Shown piece by piece: positions 47,201 to 53,814 of a stretch of 64,000 nucleotides of DNA. This stretch comes from an uncultured Eubacteriales bacterium. GTDB taxonomy: Bacteria > Bacillota > Clostridia > Oscillospirales > Acutalibacteraceae. A model generated the notes under the pieces. It worked only from the letters and a program-made list of their open reading frames with translations. It was not told the DNA's origin and ran no database searches. How positions within the stretch are numbered: position 1 is the first letter of the stretch; the number at the start of each line of letters is the position of its first letter. The stretch covers positions 1-64,000 of the forward strand of contig OMUY01000038.1 in assembly GCA_900314355.1 (NCBI GenBank). Direction: 5' to 3'. Made by a program: the position numbers and the translations under genes.

Positions 47201-50200
47201 ATATACAGTGGAGAGCGTTACGCCGTCGCCGAAGATTTTGGCTATTGATTTGTTGATTGAAGGAATGTTGTCCTCAAGGAATTTGACAACTATAGTACCA
47301 TTGTTGTCAGCTAGCGTTTCTCCCGCGGCTGCGCCTATCTTGACGGATGCGGTGCCTTTGCCCCAAGTCAAGGTATCAAGGAGCATAGAAAGCGCTACAG
47401 TCAACGTATCGGCGTCTCTTGAATCTTGCGTCTCGCCGGTGCCGAGAGACTTGTAAGCGAAATTCTTTCTGTTGCTTACCGTCTGATCGACGTCCTTAAT
47501 CAGTCCGGGTATGCCGTAGTGCATAATCGGGCTGTTATGTAAATTGGTTCCGAGATACTGATCTATTATGTAGAGCAGGTTTTCAACCTTAAGTTTAGTA
47601 AGGTCTATTGAGTAATCGGCGGAAAGTCCTGTATTTGTATCGCCGAGTATAAACTTGACAATATTGATAATATCGAATTTTGTATTGATGAGGCTGTGCG
47701 TAGTCTCTGTTGTCTCCGTGCCGTCTTCGTTTGTGACAGTAGTCTCCTTGTCAGAGCCTTTGAGAAGCTCTGTAAGGAATACGGACGCCGTCGAGTTGAT
47801 ATCGACATCTACAAGAGGTCTGATAACATCGATAATTACAAATATCGACTGAAGCGCGTTGTGAATTGCTACAGAAAGTCCGTTTGACTCAATGTAGTAT
47901 ACAACAGCGGGTATTCTCTCGATTACACTCTTGATTAAGTTGCCGTCGTTTTCGGAAAGAAGATAAATCAAGTAATCGAATATCTGAGTTGAAAGTCTGT
48001 TGAACGCCTTTGTAGCGCCTTCTGTGGAGTAGGTGTTGCCATCAGCGCCCCAGACAAGCTCGTTATATTCTTCGGGTGTGATAAGTCCTTCAAGATTTAC
48101 GGTAAACTTCTTTTCGGACTTGTTGCCGTCAGCATCTGTAGTCGTCGCGGTGTATTCAAACTCCGGAACGTCGTCTGCGGGAACGCCCAATATCTTGTAA
48201 AGGTCGTAAATTGCGGACTCATAACCTTTAAAGCCCTTGATTGTAAGAGCGCCGTTGAAAGGCGTGATGTCTCTGCCGTCGAGGAAGAGCGCGATAATCG
48301 GAGCCGCGTTTTCAAAGAGACCGGTAAACAGTGAAAGGAATGTCTCATAATCGCCCTGGTTCAGAACCGTGCCGTTCCATGCGATATCGTAGAAGCCGAA
48401 ATCGTCTTTTCTCGCGTTGTCCTCGCCCCTGTATGTGACTTTGATATTTCCGACATTTACGGAAGCGCCCGCGTTAGGCGTGTATGTTACTGTTCCGTCA
48501 TCGCCTTCGGAGAACGTGCCAGTCGATGCGAGAGACGCTTCAAACTCCGTGAGGTTGGGGAAGTCGGGATATTTATTTTTGTTTTCGTCGTTTTCAACTA
48601 TTCTTGTGGGAACGGTGAACGGGAATACCGCCTTATAGTTGTCAAACCAATAAAGCAGGTCAAATCCGTCGTTGTTTGAAACGCCGTTTGTAAATGTTCC
48701 GGTCTCGCTCTTGAGAACGTTCATTCCGGCCTTGCTGTTGTACAGGCTCGCGCCGGCGTTGACAAGAATTCTGAGCGGAGATGCGAGTCCTCTCGACGTA
48801 AACGCTTTAAGAAGACCGGACGAAAGGAATTCAGATGTGTTCTTCATGACCTCGGTCGCGTCTTCACTTGAGCCGAGCGCTTGGATCAATGTTTTAAGAA
48901 GTCCGTCGAGGTTGTTTACAACGTCTTCGGCTTTTTCTCTTGTCCATCTTCTGCCGTAGTATTCGTTTGTAACGTATACTTTAGACGCGAGGTCAAACGT
49001 CTCATTGTCATCGGAAAGAGTTCCCGTCTGCGAGTAGTCGCCCGTTCCGGAAATCTTATAGTCTGTAAACGTGTACCAATCGTAGTTTTTAAGTTCGTAG
49101 ACAGAAGTTCCGTCCGCCTTTACATTGGGAACGAAAAGTTCGGTCAATGCAGCGAAACAGTCTTTCTCGTTCATTCCCTTTGAAACGAGATTGATAATGT
49201 CTATAATATCTTCGCTTACGCCGTTCTTTGATACGTTCTGAATAATCGAATCAAGTGATGTTGTATCTTTGAGAAGAGTGAATACGTAGTCAAACAGACC
49301 GTAGAATACATTCGCTGCGTCGGCGTCGATAAAGTATCTTGATGATCTTGTAGCTGACTGCGTTGATTTTGTCGCGTGAGTCTTGTAATCAGGTGTGAGG
49401 TCGGATCTCTGGATAAAGTTGCCCATGTCGATAGTCGGAAGTATCATCTGACTGTCGGCTTTCTGAAGAATGAAATTGATAAGGGCGTTGACATCGGTAT
49501 AATCGAATCCGAGAATCTCCTTGAGGTTGACAAGGCTGGAGAGCGCCAGATCTATTACGAATTTGGCGTTGTTATTGATAGCGTTTCTAATCGCGTTATT
49601 GAAAAGGCTTGCCGCCGCGCCAACGAGCCAGTCATCAAATCCGCTTCCGTTTGTTTTAACGTTAAGACTCTGAAGGTTGAGCTGAATTCCTATCTCGACA
49701 GTGACGCCGTCGATTATGTTCTGAAGGCTGTTCATCGCAAGATGATAGAACACGTTCGGTATAATCTCGCATACCTTCTGCACGGGTTTATATTTCAGCT
49801 GGTCGATAAGTACAAGAAGCGGTTCGACAAGAGCTCTCGTCATATCGGCGGTTGACGAACTGCCGGTAAGCTTTCTGAACTGATATACCGCATTTGTTCC
49901 TGAGCCGGATACGCGCGCGCCTTTGCTGATTGCCGTAGAGATGTCATAGCCCGAATCGGTAATTCCGAGAGCCTCCATTACGGGAATCCAAAGTTTATCA
50001 TAAAGCTGAAGACCGCCGGATACGGTATTTCCGTTTTTCGTGCTGCCTATTGTGATGTTTGCAGACGCGTCCTGATTTGAAACAGCAAGACCTATATTAT
50101 GATTGCCCAGAAATTTATAGTAAAGTATAATATTATTTGATGAAACTACAGCTGCTCTTTCAAGACTTGCAGAAAGAGGAGTATTTGTTAATACTGTAAT

Positions 50201-53200
50201 GAGAAGTTTCTTTACAGGCTCGATAACTATGCCGAGTGCGCTGTTGAATTCACTGTAAGCTGTGGAAGGAGTGCCGGTGATGCCCCACATATAATATTTG
50301 TTGTTGCCCTGCTCGTCCTTGCCTGTTACAGTGCCCTTTTCAAGCCAGTAATTGATATCTTCCTTTGATATCTTACCGTCAGCGCCTGTTTTGCCCGTTT
50401 TGTCTACGACGTCGAGGGCAAGCCAGTTTCTGCCTGCGCTTGTAAGTTTATTAATAAACGTTGAGTTATTAGATACGAATCCCTTTACGTATGATTCGTT
50501 TGATGATTTAAGATTTGACGCGAGAGTAGAAGGATAGATGTAAAGACCGAGAGCTGCGGCGAGCTCAGGATATGAGAGCGAGCCGTTCTTGCCGTCCATA
50601 TAAATATCAATATTACCTGTAAGACTCTTTAATCTGTCGTTTACAGATGACAAGTCGATATTTAAAGCTGCGAGGTCTATTGAAAGCGTCGCGCCGTTTT
50701 GAGGAATTGTGAATATACCGCCCTGTTTGCTGAGCGTATCGCCGAGTCCGTCAAGAAGATTGCAAACCGTCGGATAAAGCGCCGCGAGAACAGTCGAAAC
50801 TATATCGTTTGTGAATAATTTTCTGTTGAGAAGAACTTCAATATACTCGGAGAGATTTGCTATATCCTGAGTATATGTGATGTTGTCTTCGTCGTCCCTT
50901 TCTCTGTATTTGCTAATACCTAAAACGTTGACGAAATCGCTTGATGTGGCGAAGTTGTCTATCTTAACGATAGTCTCTTTTACCTTCGCTTTTGTAACTG
51001 TGTAATCGTCGTCGCCTTCGGTGTCATACTGTCCGCCTCTCGAGATGTCGTTTGCGTAGCCGATTTCATCACCGGATGAATTTTTCTTGTCGCCGGCGTA
51101 ACGTGTAGTAAATACTCCGTTTGAGTCAGCGTCGTCAACATCTTTCCATGTGTTGAATCCGCCGTTTGACTGGAATTCGTTAATAGCATCCTGAAGAGTT
51201 TTAAGAGTAGAGTCATGAGTCGTTTTTTCGGAGTCGGAGACAAGGCCGAGCGAAAGAGCGAGCTGATAAAGATTTTCAGAGAATGTCGCAACAGGGGAGC
51301 CGATTGATGTGTAGTTGGTGAAGCTTATCTTTTTCCCGGACTGATTGTATATTGCGAGAGCGTTATTTACATCTTTTATCTGCTGGTCGTTTCTCGTCTG
51401 AATAACGCCGCCCTTTTTCGAATATTCCGAAATTTTCTTGGCGACGGCGTCGGTAATGAGCATTGACTCGCCCTCGTAGTAAACCGTAAATATGGCTTTT
51501 CTTACGGCCGCGTCCGAAATAGCGGAGCTGTTGTTGTAAACCGTCTTAATGTCATCCTGCTGGTCGACAAGATTATTATAATATGAAACTATCTGCTCTT
51601 TGGTGAGAAGATCGAAATCAATGAAAAGCTGAACATTGACGTTGTTGTCAACGTATACGGACTTATAAGGATCTTCGCCCTTATCGTTGCCTGTGATAAG
51701 CGCCTGACATGTTACAGAAAGATCTTTAAGTTTCTGATAGTTGTCCTCGTCGATTATATCGGAGAAGCTGACGCCGTCGGTGTCGGTCACGGAAGAAAGA
51801 CCTTTGCCTGCCGCGTCGAGATTTGCGACGTAAGCGTCAATAATACCTTTAAATGCTACAATAGTATTGTAGTCCGATTCCGAAACAATGTCCTTGTACT
51901 CGTTATCAGCTGTACTTTCCGTTATCTCGGTTATCTGTTTATAAAGATCGTTTATCAGAGTGATTGTGTCGGCGTTTGCCTCGAGGTAGGATTTTGAGTC
52001 AGCGTCGTTCTGATAAGCTGCAGCCTGATATGTCTGCTCAAGAGCGTTGTTCTGAAGAGTCGAGGCGAGGCTGACAGATGTTGACTGATTTGTGAAAATC
52101 GAATACCTGCTGCCGTACGCATTGAGAAGAAGAGTATATATATCGTCGGAATAATTTCCGAAGCCTGTCTTATCGGAGGCCGCGTTTGACGCGATATTCG
52201 TCATCGTGGTCTGATAAGATTTTTCAAGCGTCTTGTACGAGTCCGCGTTCTTTTTTGTAGTGTTGTAGAGAGATGAATATTGAAGATAATTGTCCTCGTA
52301 AGCTTTAAGCGCGTACGCGTTCGCGTAGGTCTGAGCCTTTGAGCCGAGAGAATTTATCGTGGATCTCGCGCCCGACGCGATGAATTTATTCAAAACGTCA
52401 TCGGTATATTTTGAGGGAAGATTTTTAATATTGTTGTAGTCGTTGAGCATCGAGACGCCGTTTTCGATTTTCTGCGTCTCGGTCATTTTTGCGTACTTAT
52501 TGTAGAAATTCTGAATTGCCGTCAGATCCGATTTGGCTGACGTATAGTTGTTGGACGTGTTGTTTGACGCGCCTGTGTAGTAGTTCCATGCGTAGGTAGT
52601 CCAGTTGACTTTTCCATTCAAGAATCCGCTTCTGGAATATCTGAAGTCTTTGGTCGTATCACTGTTGTCTCCGCCCTGATAGCTTCCCGCCTGAACATTG
52701 CTTGTTATGTTGTAGGTTACGGTTCTTGTAAGCGGAATAGAAGACAAAATCTGACTTACGCTTGAATAGTTCTGTATCAGATATTTATTGATATCAATAT
52801 TTACCGTAATTGTTTTCGTCACATTTCCCGGGATAGAGGCGAAATTGCCCGAACCGGGCGTCCAGCTGCCGACATGGTTTTTTGAGCCGCTTTTTGTCTG
52901 ACCGCTGTTTGTCCTCGTAGAATACGGGTAAGTCGTCGTTCCCGTCGGATAAACGAGAGCGTGAGCGGTCTTGTCGGCAACGCCGGCGTTTCTGAGGTTC
53001 GTGTACATCGCGTCCGGCGAGTTGTTTGTAGTGTATCTGTTGCCGGTGTTGTAAGCGCCCGTTACGTAATTGTACGCGACGTTTACAGCATTGGAAAGCG
53101 TTCCGTCATCGCCTGAAAACGTGACAGAATCACTGTTGATAGTAGTTCCGGACACAATAGATTTGGCATTGCTGGACATACTGTTTACCGCGGATTTAAC

Positions 53201-53317
53201 GTCGCTTGCCGACGCCGCCGCCGCTGTGAAGTCCAGAGCTGTAAACGCGACCGAAACTGATGTTATGAGCATCAAAAACGAAAGTATGACGCTCAAAGTT
53301 CGCTTTGCAGTCTTCAT
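35228..53317 (-). CDS. Giant secreted repeat protein, about 6030 residues
   Basis: I do not recognise this protein. It starts with a signal peptide (MKTAKRTLSVILSFLMLITS, cleavage likely after AAAASA, about residue 36). Residues ~40-1000 are unique, rich in N, S, T and Y, with helical K/N-rich stretches around 240-520. From ~1000 to ~5950 come ten copies of a ~450-585-residue module. Each has a YLxYxNxW line, a WLLLGxxYxFF then GGxGYxxGLVYLLEALG segment, LPNLIYFIxADGL, and an IPxxxxxxIxxFYLGxL line. The last eight copies alternate in two subtypes. There is no LPXTG motif, S-layer domain or C-terminal dockerin; the chain ends in an amphipathic basic helix (FFQSIAEFFKKLAELFKKIF). ATG 53317 has GGAGG upstream; a TTG at 53323 is possible. 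A surface scaffold or adhesin role is a guess. Confidence 0.85.
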   Translation of the reverse strand: MKTAKRTLSVILSFLMLITSVSVAFTALDFTAAAASASDVKSAVNSMSSNAKSIVSGTTINSDSVTFSGDDGTLSNAVNVAYNYVTGAYNTGNRYTTNNSPDAMYTNLRNAGVADKTAHALVYPTGTTTYPYSTRTNSGQTKSGSKNHVGSWTPGSGNFASIPGNVTKTITVNIDINKYLIQNYSSVSQILSSIPLTRTVTYNITSNVQAGSYQGGDNSDTTKDFRYSRSGFLNGKVNWTTYAWNYYTGASNNTSNNYTSAKSDLTAIQNFYNKYAKMTETQKIENGVSMLNDYNNIKNLPSKYTDDVLNKFIASGARSTINSLGSKAQTYANAYALKAYEDNYLQYSSLYNTTKKNADSYKTLEKSYQTTMTNIASNAASDKTGFGNYSDDIYTLLLNAYGSRYSIFTNQSTSVSLASTLQNNALEQTYQAAAYQNDADSKSYLEANADTITLINDLYKQITEITESTADNEYKDIVSESDYNTIVAFKGIIDAYVANLDAAGKGLSSVTDTDGVSFSDIIDEDNYQKLKDLSVTCQALITGNDKGEDPYKSVYVDNNVNVQLFIDFDLLTKEQIVSYYNNLVDQQDDIKTVYNNSSAISDAAVRKAIFTVYYEGESMLITDAVAKKISEYSKKGGVIQTRNDQQIKDVNNALAIYNQSGKKISFTNYTSIGSPVATFSENLYQLALSLGLVSDSEKTTHDSTLKTLQDAINEFQSNGGFNTWKDVDDADSNGVFTTRYAGDKKNSSGDEIGYANDISRGGQYDTEGDDDYTVTKAKVKETIVKIDNFATSSDFVNVLGISKYRERDDEDNITYTQDIANLSEYIEVLLNRKLFTNDIVSTVLAALYPTVCNLLDGLGDTLSKQGGIFTIPQNGATLSIDLAALNIDLSSVNDRLKSLTGNIDIYMDGKNGSLSYPELAAALGLYIYPSTLASNLKSSNESYVKGFVSNNSTFINKLTSAGRNWLALDVVDKTGKTGADGKISKEDINYWLEKGTVTGKDEQGNNKYYMWGITGTPSTAYSEFNSALGIVIEPVKKLLITVLTNTPLSASLERAAVVSSNNIILYYKFLGNHNIGLAVSNQDASANITIGSTKNGNTVSGGLQLYDKLWIPVMEALGITDSGYDISTAISKGARVSGSGTNAVYQFRKLTGSSSTADMTRALVEPLLVLIDQLKYKPVQKVCEIIPNVFYHLAMNSLQNIIDGVTVEIGIQLNLQSLNVKTNGSGFDDWLVGAAASLFNNAIRNAINNNAKFVIDLALSSLVNLKEILGFDYTDVNALINFILQKADSQMILPTIDMGNFIQRSDLTPDYKTHATKSTQSATRSSRYFIDADAANVFYGLFDYVFTLLKDTTSLDSIIQNVSKNGVSEDIIDIINLVSKGMNEKDCFAALTELFVPNVKADGTSVYELKNYDWYTFTDYKISGTGDYSQTGTLSDDNETFDLASKVYVTNEYYGRRWTREKAEDVVNNLDGLLKTLIQALGSSEDATEVMKNTSEFLSSGLLKAFTSRGLASPLRILVNAGASLYNSKAGMNVLKSETGTFTNGVSNNDGFDLLYWFDNYKAVFPFTVPTRIVENDENKNKYPDFPNLTEFEASLASTGTFSEGDDGTVTYTPNAGASVNVGNIKVTYRGEDNARKDDFGFYDIAWNGTVLNQGDYETFLSLFTGLFENAAPIIALFLDGRDITPFNGALTIKGFKGYESAIYDLYKILGVPADDVPEFEYTATTTDADGNKSEKKFTVNLEGLITPEEYNELVWGADGNTYSTEGATKAFNRLSTQIFDYLIYLLSENDGNLIKSVIERIPAVVYYIESNGLSVAIHNALQSIFVIIDVIRPLVDVDINSTASVFLTELLKGSDKETTVTNEDGTETTETTHSLINTKFDIINIVKFILGDTNTGLSADYSIDLTKLKVENLLYIIDQYLGTNLHNSPIMHYGIPGLIKDVDQTVSNRKNFAYKSLGTGETQDSRDADTLTVALSMLLDTLTWGKGTASVKIGAAAGETLADNNGTIVVKFLEDNIPSINKSIAKIFGDGVTLSTVYNVGVSLLTESGVNDVQYYSPNWLYMYKDATFENLASQTIDDLTTPAKETTVYLDYKNNWSKSTAASVESTLMDVLKNFKISYKDENDQQQTGTISELVTATLNKTIYSEDTFDTVFGKVYEFLSKYNAQLIQAGGAALGIDVQTFLQTYAVKTDNGDGTYTYKLNDKGAYSFNKDYFSGKFVKSGDKAADGTTYTEETAAEYNKKAFDVELRTALTPLNSLFDWFLFGQDYEFFNKVEKVNSDGTYDYTSIIKFPGFKGYNQGLVYLAEALLIDEGADTASGVYTADHYRTSEPGAATTTYDGAKAVADVIDGILKKLDAGKEDPMGTLMPMLLNLIYFIDADGLTTIVKNIFAPIDTVLKQLNPTLTVNGVEYGSSYALVKQLLTGVLAVKDSDSDTVKSVKNIVLNKLNTENSWDGLFSWDTVFALAATLTDPDGDGEGQGITFNDEAKEIIANFYLGSLVSYTSANGLTAAKMVFNALDKDKAAQDRVDFETILLSIVIETVLRKENKAAVVKILGDNGENIYDAVYALVKGETAADYDSVNWDYLDDGAGDKDQIYENLKSWADQYVESKKPSYMTENGTCVYLNYEYKEEAWTLDASEKLISSANAIIDQVLKLLADNGQNVPSSVAQMVQGALDGTLYYVPADSGKGTEEKKSVLETTLVPMVAKLLYELGDTIEKQAGVSYDSVYDLVGKIFGADLKAWMNKVNVTETTDENGETVKTYTVKDEYLDEVRPTNAKEFGQDLAAFLKPAGGLIAWLLLGQDYKFFNDEQHVDIITIAGGKGYDNGLVYILEALGLEGLKSSDAYKKSDGTYDTDKLLDDIGTDIADVLESISKDPIGKALDILPNLIYFIGADGLTVSVKNLLAPVLKLLSVVSKVTGSSVLDLEGTLEKYGLKYDTATGSIDLSWDALFDVVASVTKDKNGNSITVPDEVQAAVNKLYLGGLKTYNTYADKTAATDNGFVKMESDDLVVKANTLTVIVSLAGDVLKDPANKVRIVELLAGTEDQTSDKYENAKSQYEAVINILNGVETAQDAVPSYGYVNPDTANLGLENFKKTEANSSVTITYPSSDSVTTNALYLQYDNNWTKETADSLDSIIETIADYFIKQNNGKEITKIGDSAITVEGDSIGSLVKNLLNDQIITTDNFASVIGMVYGLLEGLDADIFKFLGIVPDTDVTTWMETYGDLDSETNKYSFNKDKTLASIASYASDGKFKSEQDFVNAVIDVLNPLDGILSWLLLGTSYGFFNSAEAAKTGSDYFVTLNGGYGYKTAVAFLLEALSIDTSEGNIPTTDIDALEKGILNAVIAKIDEIENSSNAVTSIVSLLPNLIYFFDAGGLGAAIDNLIAPISGIMAQIGPFTDGKYVNLVQTLKDTINDALQVKDSDGNKPAKGDDKYVDFIGDATTFKELLTMNKVLEIAEHATGIVIPDAVKNVLENFYIGKLERIDNSGTGIYTWKMVLNGSGDVGSTTGDMETLLISLVLETALYSENKDAVIKLLGDNGETKYEALKAIISGQTFSESDMITPDWDYLNGAAGDLDQIKAKLVSYAEAYDSANSGNYRNSFVYLTYDTNWTSEKAETVVGKLSTVIDAVLSMTAKGDEDKSSLSAIIKKAVNGKIYGSDSVLQNLVVLAAEQIAKLAKDICKSSGLSEDTLYDAIKNTLGVDLAKWTKEMVTFDDDGKATLTDEAKAQLSPADSSAFGSSLATALSPAAGLLNWLLFGGSYKFFNDSEGKDIITVSGGYGYAYGLAYLLEVIGVEGMKTAADYTPATVDETTAKMTSFLTDLGNGLAKWLDKAEADPVNQIIEVLPSLVYFIGADGLTAVVSNILKPVTGIISQANIIAGKELLDINDIVDDYGLSYSDGKLDLSWNTLFSVIKKLTGITVPEKAQEQLEKLYLGNLEADDAISGVPAGGGFIKMLAETAAQKADFLTIVVSLAVDTLEEPVNKDAIVALIAGKDATADQLAEAEKKYEAVMNIVKGAKIDDNDYQVPDYGYMDEGYTVDDYFNGIAPKYPDDTYTNCAVYLKYQNAWSKDGIYTLDYELKSLVNMVLYNYVNSDNKITDEDEAMTQLITSYVTGAVYNKKTIDSVLELVWKALSGIDENIVEVAGAALDADAKGWLDSHTETDSEGNKVFKGITIPDGQDEKTYIESNYTSIIRNELKPLDGVLSWLLLGNNYTFLDDSELDNGNTVPLITISGGNGYAKSLAYIFDILGVDLSKVYATDIGTLETTLINGTIAAVKAIEADPIEGALQLVTRLVYFLNANGAGVVVDNLLVPATELLEIASPVTGTDSSVVQLLKDTINGALQGKDADGNKYKKGDDGYVDYVKDAKTFKELLTTDNILLVVKNLVGLTIPDGTKELIEKFYIGELTKKDYTTSGTGYIYDMTLRAERNDSQNDRADMETILISIILDTLGDSADNRDFVLNTLKLTDKQYDAILALYKDTENYTYTIPNWTFLNTDGSYDNSSLESLKKYVADYTASNAKAKSSCTYLQYDNDWYRNATSSNADAIVASLDGLVDYIIQTIQKDKSTSLGAYLKKLVADSVYGETTDKDGNAKYTSVLNDLVATIAKAIYDYQDYLKLVDVFFGTDIQSWITKAEDKDASGNVIYYDADGNVTDKENGTPKFSSENLGYDPSHYATFGDALQAVLEPVNPVLGWLLFGGKLTFFYTANDNTELGKTAGDDQIILTGGKGYDNALVYLLEALGCEPSTLALTAANGGKNADGSVNVSGAVKVIGNAVAARLDDLETYDKSTNEGTVAKVLNLIPNLLYFVGANGIGTVVSNLLVPADKVIGVANAFLSDDKQIDINSLVSKYINDAIKKALDNTAAKDVEIDYQNITWDKIFEIVEAFGVDIPDQAEKEIKSIVFGTLTTYDSENGTHGVQAFGGSVQDRTDLITVIVSFAGDIIKNPNNKSFITKLLGADDDPASEKSIKAENQYNAVIKLLDGDTQAKYEAPDWGYMDSSYTYTIDDLDNMTAPKYPSNVEDTLLYNVYNRNWRYENNWNEETAEIVMGDLSKIADAVLVKFTKESDGLGKPLASIVKDLLDSKVYTMQGILDVISAVYDLVGGLNDNVVIAAGELLGADIYTWLNTYGGKNSEGNYEFDSAKAQAKIEADTGITSSDEITRDNFAKAVKSVLSPYLDSLVEWLLLGDDYEFMKSSDNSTLLTIKGGEGYANGLVYILEALGCECLANRTDISTASEVEDTILTGLLNRVDEIQADPVNEIVALLPNIIYFINTNGLGASVDNLIAPVNALVEVAMPFISSDSDTSATVVTLLKDTINDALQGKDADGNKYKKGDDGYYDYVGDNTTFLDLLNFKTVFAVLDNMLGITVPADDAKVIEEFYIGRLTAIDSANNHSGFRMEFSEDAEGDSHKASTHDAATMLTVIIGVLADTAMYSDNLETILEMFKVENADTAADTILKVLSDTGDLTYSDYQAIKFTMTDKADTGEVVSAISTSKKYADPYVNSKYWTREMATDVAEHLDRFIGNLLHLLGLTIDGVKITSVEQLVQMLIKDKIYNNNTVDKILGVFKSTIMEQIKNALGDYLADEVVKIVKSALGVDLKAYENMEITYTVNDGASFRQAMEDIIRPLLPLLNVLLNGKNISLFYKYDGGDVITIRGSEGYKYGIIPLLEALSCTGITSPADFSAAMTAACETGASDAQKNKAIDMVLNPIINKLSEIQNKPVTTLFNMLPEVIYYIDSNGVDASVNNMVAGINKLLASVAPVLGKDPSELQVDKIIKIKGQTLYDLTFDFPTLVKLVLNMVNEDLGTTLTPVVLDAVNELTTGTVNKYESANGDHQVNKQYYKMVYANNEADKTKAMADVITIVGRILIDFVTDSNNLPQIEALLKKYIKDEDTYGYVDGVLKELSKTRTDDPTFGEALYVLYKLYLFVEKAVDEGDLAYHDVNNTWAFAMKMMNTSDDPVLNAAYKLIKGLITKYVEPDVVDPDSGVAPNGFIKFFQSIAEFFKKLAELFKKIFKH
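37278..37348 (-). repeat. Near-identical 71-bp patch, copy in module 8
   Basis: Encodes the linker around LQGKDADGNKYKKGDDG. By eye it differs at only three of 71 positions from 40221-40291, whereas most module sequence is far more diverged. This points to a recent duplication or gene conversion. Confidence 0.85.
40221..40291 (-). repeat. Near-identical 71-bp patch, copy in module 6
   Basis: Partner of 37278-37348. The same linker in module 4 (around 43010-43080) is recognisably related but much more diverged in DNA sequence. Confidence 0.85.
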
Positions 53318-53424
53318 ATTCAAATTTCCTCCGTTTTAATAATGCAGGACTATATTTTTATTATTCCGCATTATCTTCAAATTTTTAGGGATAATTACAC
53401 ATTATTCCATTTATAGTTATAATA

Positions 53425-53453
53425 ATTATAAAACAAAGATTTGTTAATTTCAA
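53425..53453 (-). promoter_or_regulatory. Promoter of the giant-protein gene
   Basis: Minus-strand TTGAAA (53448-53453), a 17-bp spacer and a perfect TATAAT (53425-53430) lie about 110 bp before the start codon. This leaves a leader of roughly 100 nt, AT-rich, with GGAGG before the ATG. Confidence 0.75.
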
Positions 53454-53481
53454 TATGTTTTTTTATTGAAATTATTAAATT

Positions 53482-53515
53482 TTGCCGATTTAACCGAAGT
53501 TTTACCAATCGGCAA
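53482..53515. promoter_or_regulatory. Inverted repeat in the divergent promoter region
   Basis: TTGCCGATT (53482-53490) and AATCGGCAA (53507-53515) are perfect 9-bp inverted arms with a 16-bp spacer. They lie about 30 bp upstream of the -35 of the giant-protein gene and about 210 bp upstream of the rightward promoter. A dimeric regulator site is plausible. The rest of the 490-bp gap is AT-rich without other clear signals. Confidence 0.5.
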
Positions 53516-53725
53516 CAAATAGTTGAAAATTGATTTAAAATTATGACAGTTGTTCATACTATTTTTATAATTTTGCAATATCCGTGTATCATTTTAATTA
53601 ATTTTTCACATTATTCCTCGGTTCAGTCAAAACACGACGAAAAATTTTTATTTCATGGCAGGAATGAAAAATACAAAAGCCGGTTTTATCGGCGTATAAA
53701 TGAAAATTATCAATAATTTTTAAGG

Positions 53726-53753
53726 TTGACAGAGTTTCATTTTAGTTTATAAT
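53726..53753 (+). promoter_or_regulatory. Consensus promoter of the rightward two-gene cassette
   Basis: TTGACA (53726-53731) and TATAAT (53748-53753) are both perfect, with a 16-bp spacer. The start codon at 53815 follows about 55 nt downstream, with AAGGAG as ribosome binding site. This is the strongest promoter match in the window. Confidence 0.85.
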
Positions 53754-53814
53754 TAGTAATAAGAAAATGTAATTATATATATTATATATTTTACATCTTT
53801 AGAAAGGAGCGTAT

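Larger units (their letters stand above)
36100..50300 (-). repeat. Ten long modules inside the giant-protein gene
   Basis: The hallmark WLLLG-type segment of successive modules ends near 50210 (divergent), 48290 (divergent), 46535, 44925, 43485, 42045, 40690, 39215, 37753 and 36390. Spacing in the regular part is about 1.36-1.6 kb. From 46.5 kb on, two subtypes alternate: one has a short linker with YGLxY before LSWDxLFxVV, the other has LLKDTINxALQxKDxDGN before a TFKELL line. The real repeat is therefore a two-module unit of about 2.8-3.05 kb, present four times. Confidence 0.85.

Noticed and set aside
50330..50400. Dockerin or EF-hand in the giant protein (GADGKISKEDINYWL, about residue 977)
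   Set aside because: Only one half-motif is present, it lacks the first calcium-binding aspartates, and it lies in the N-terminal third rather than at the C-terminus.
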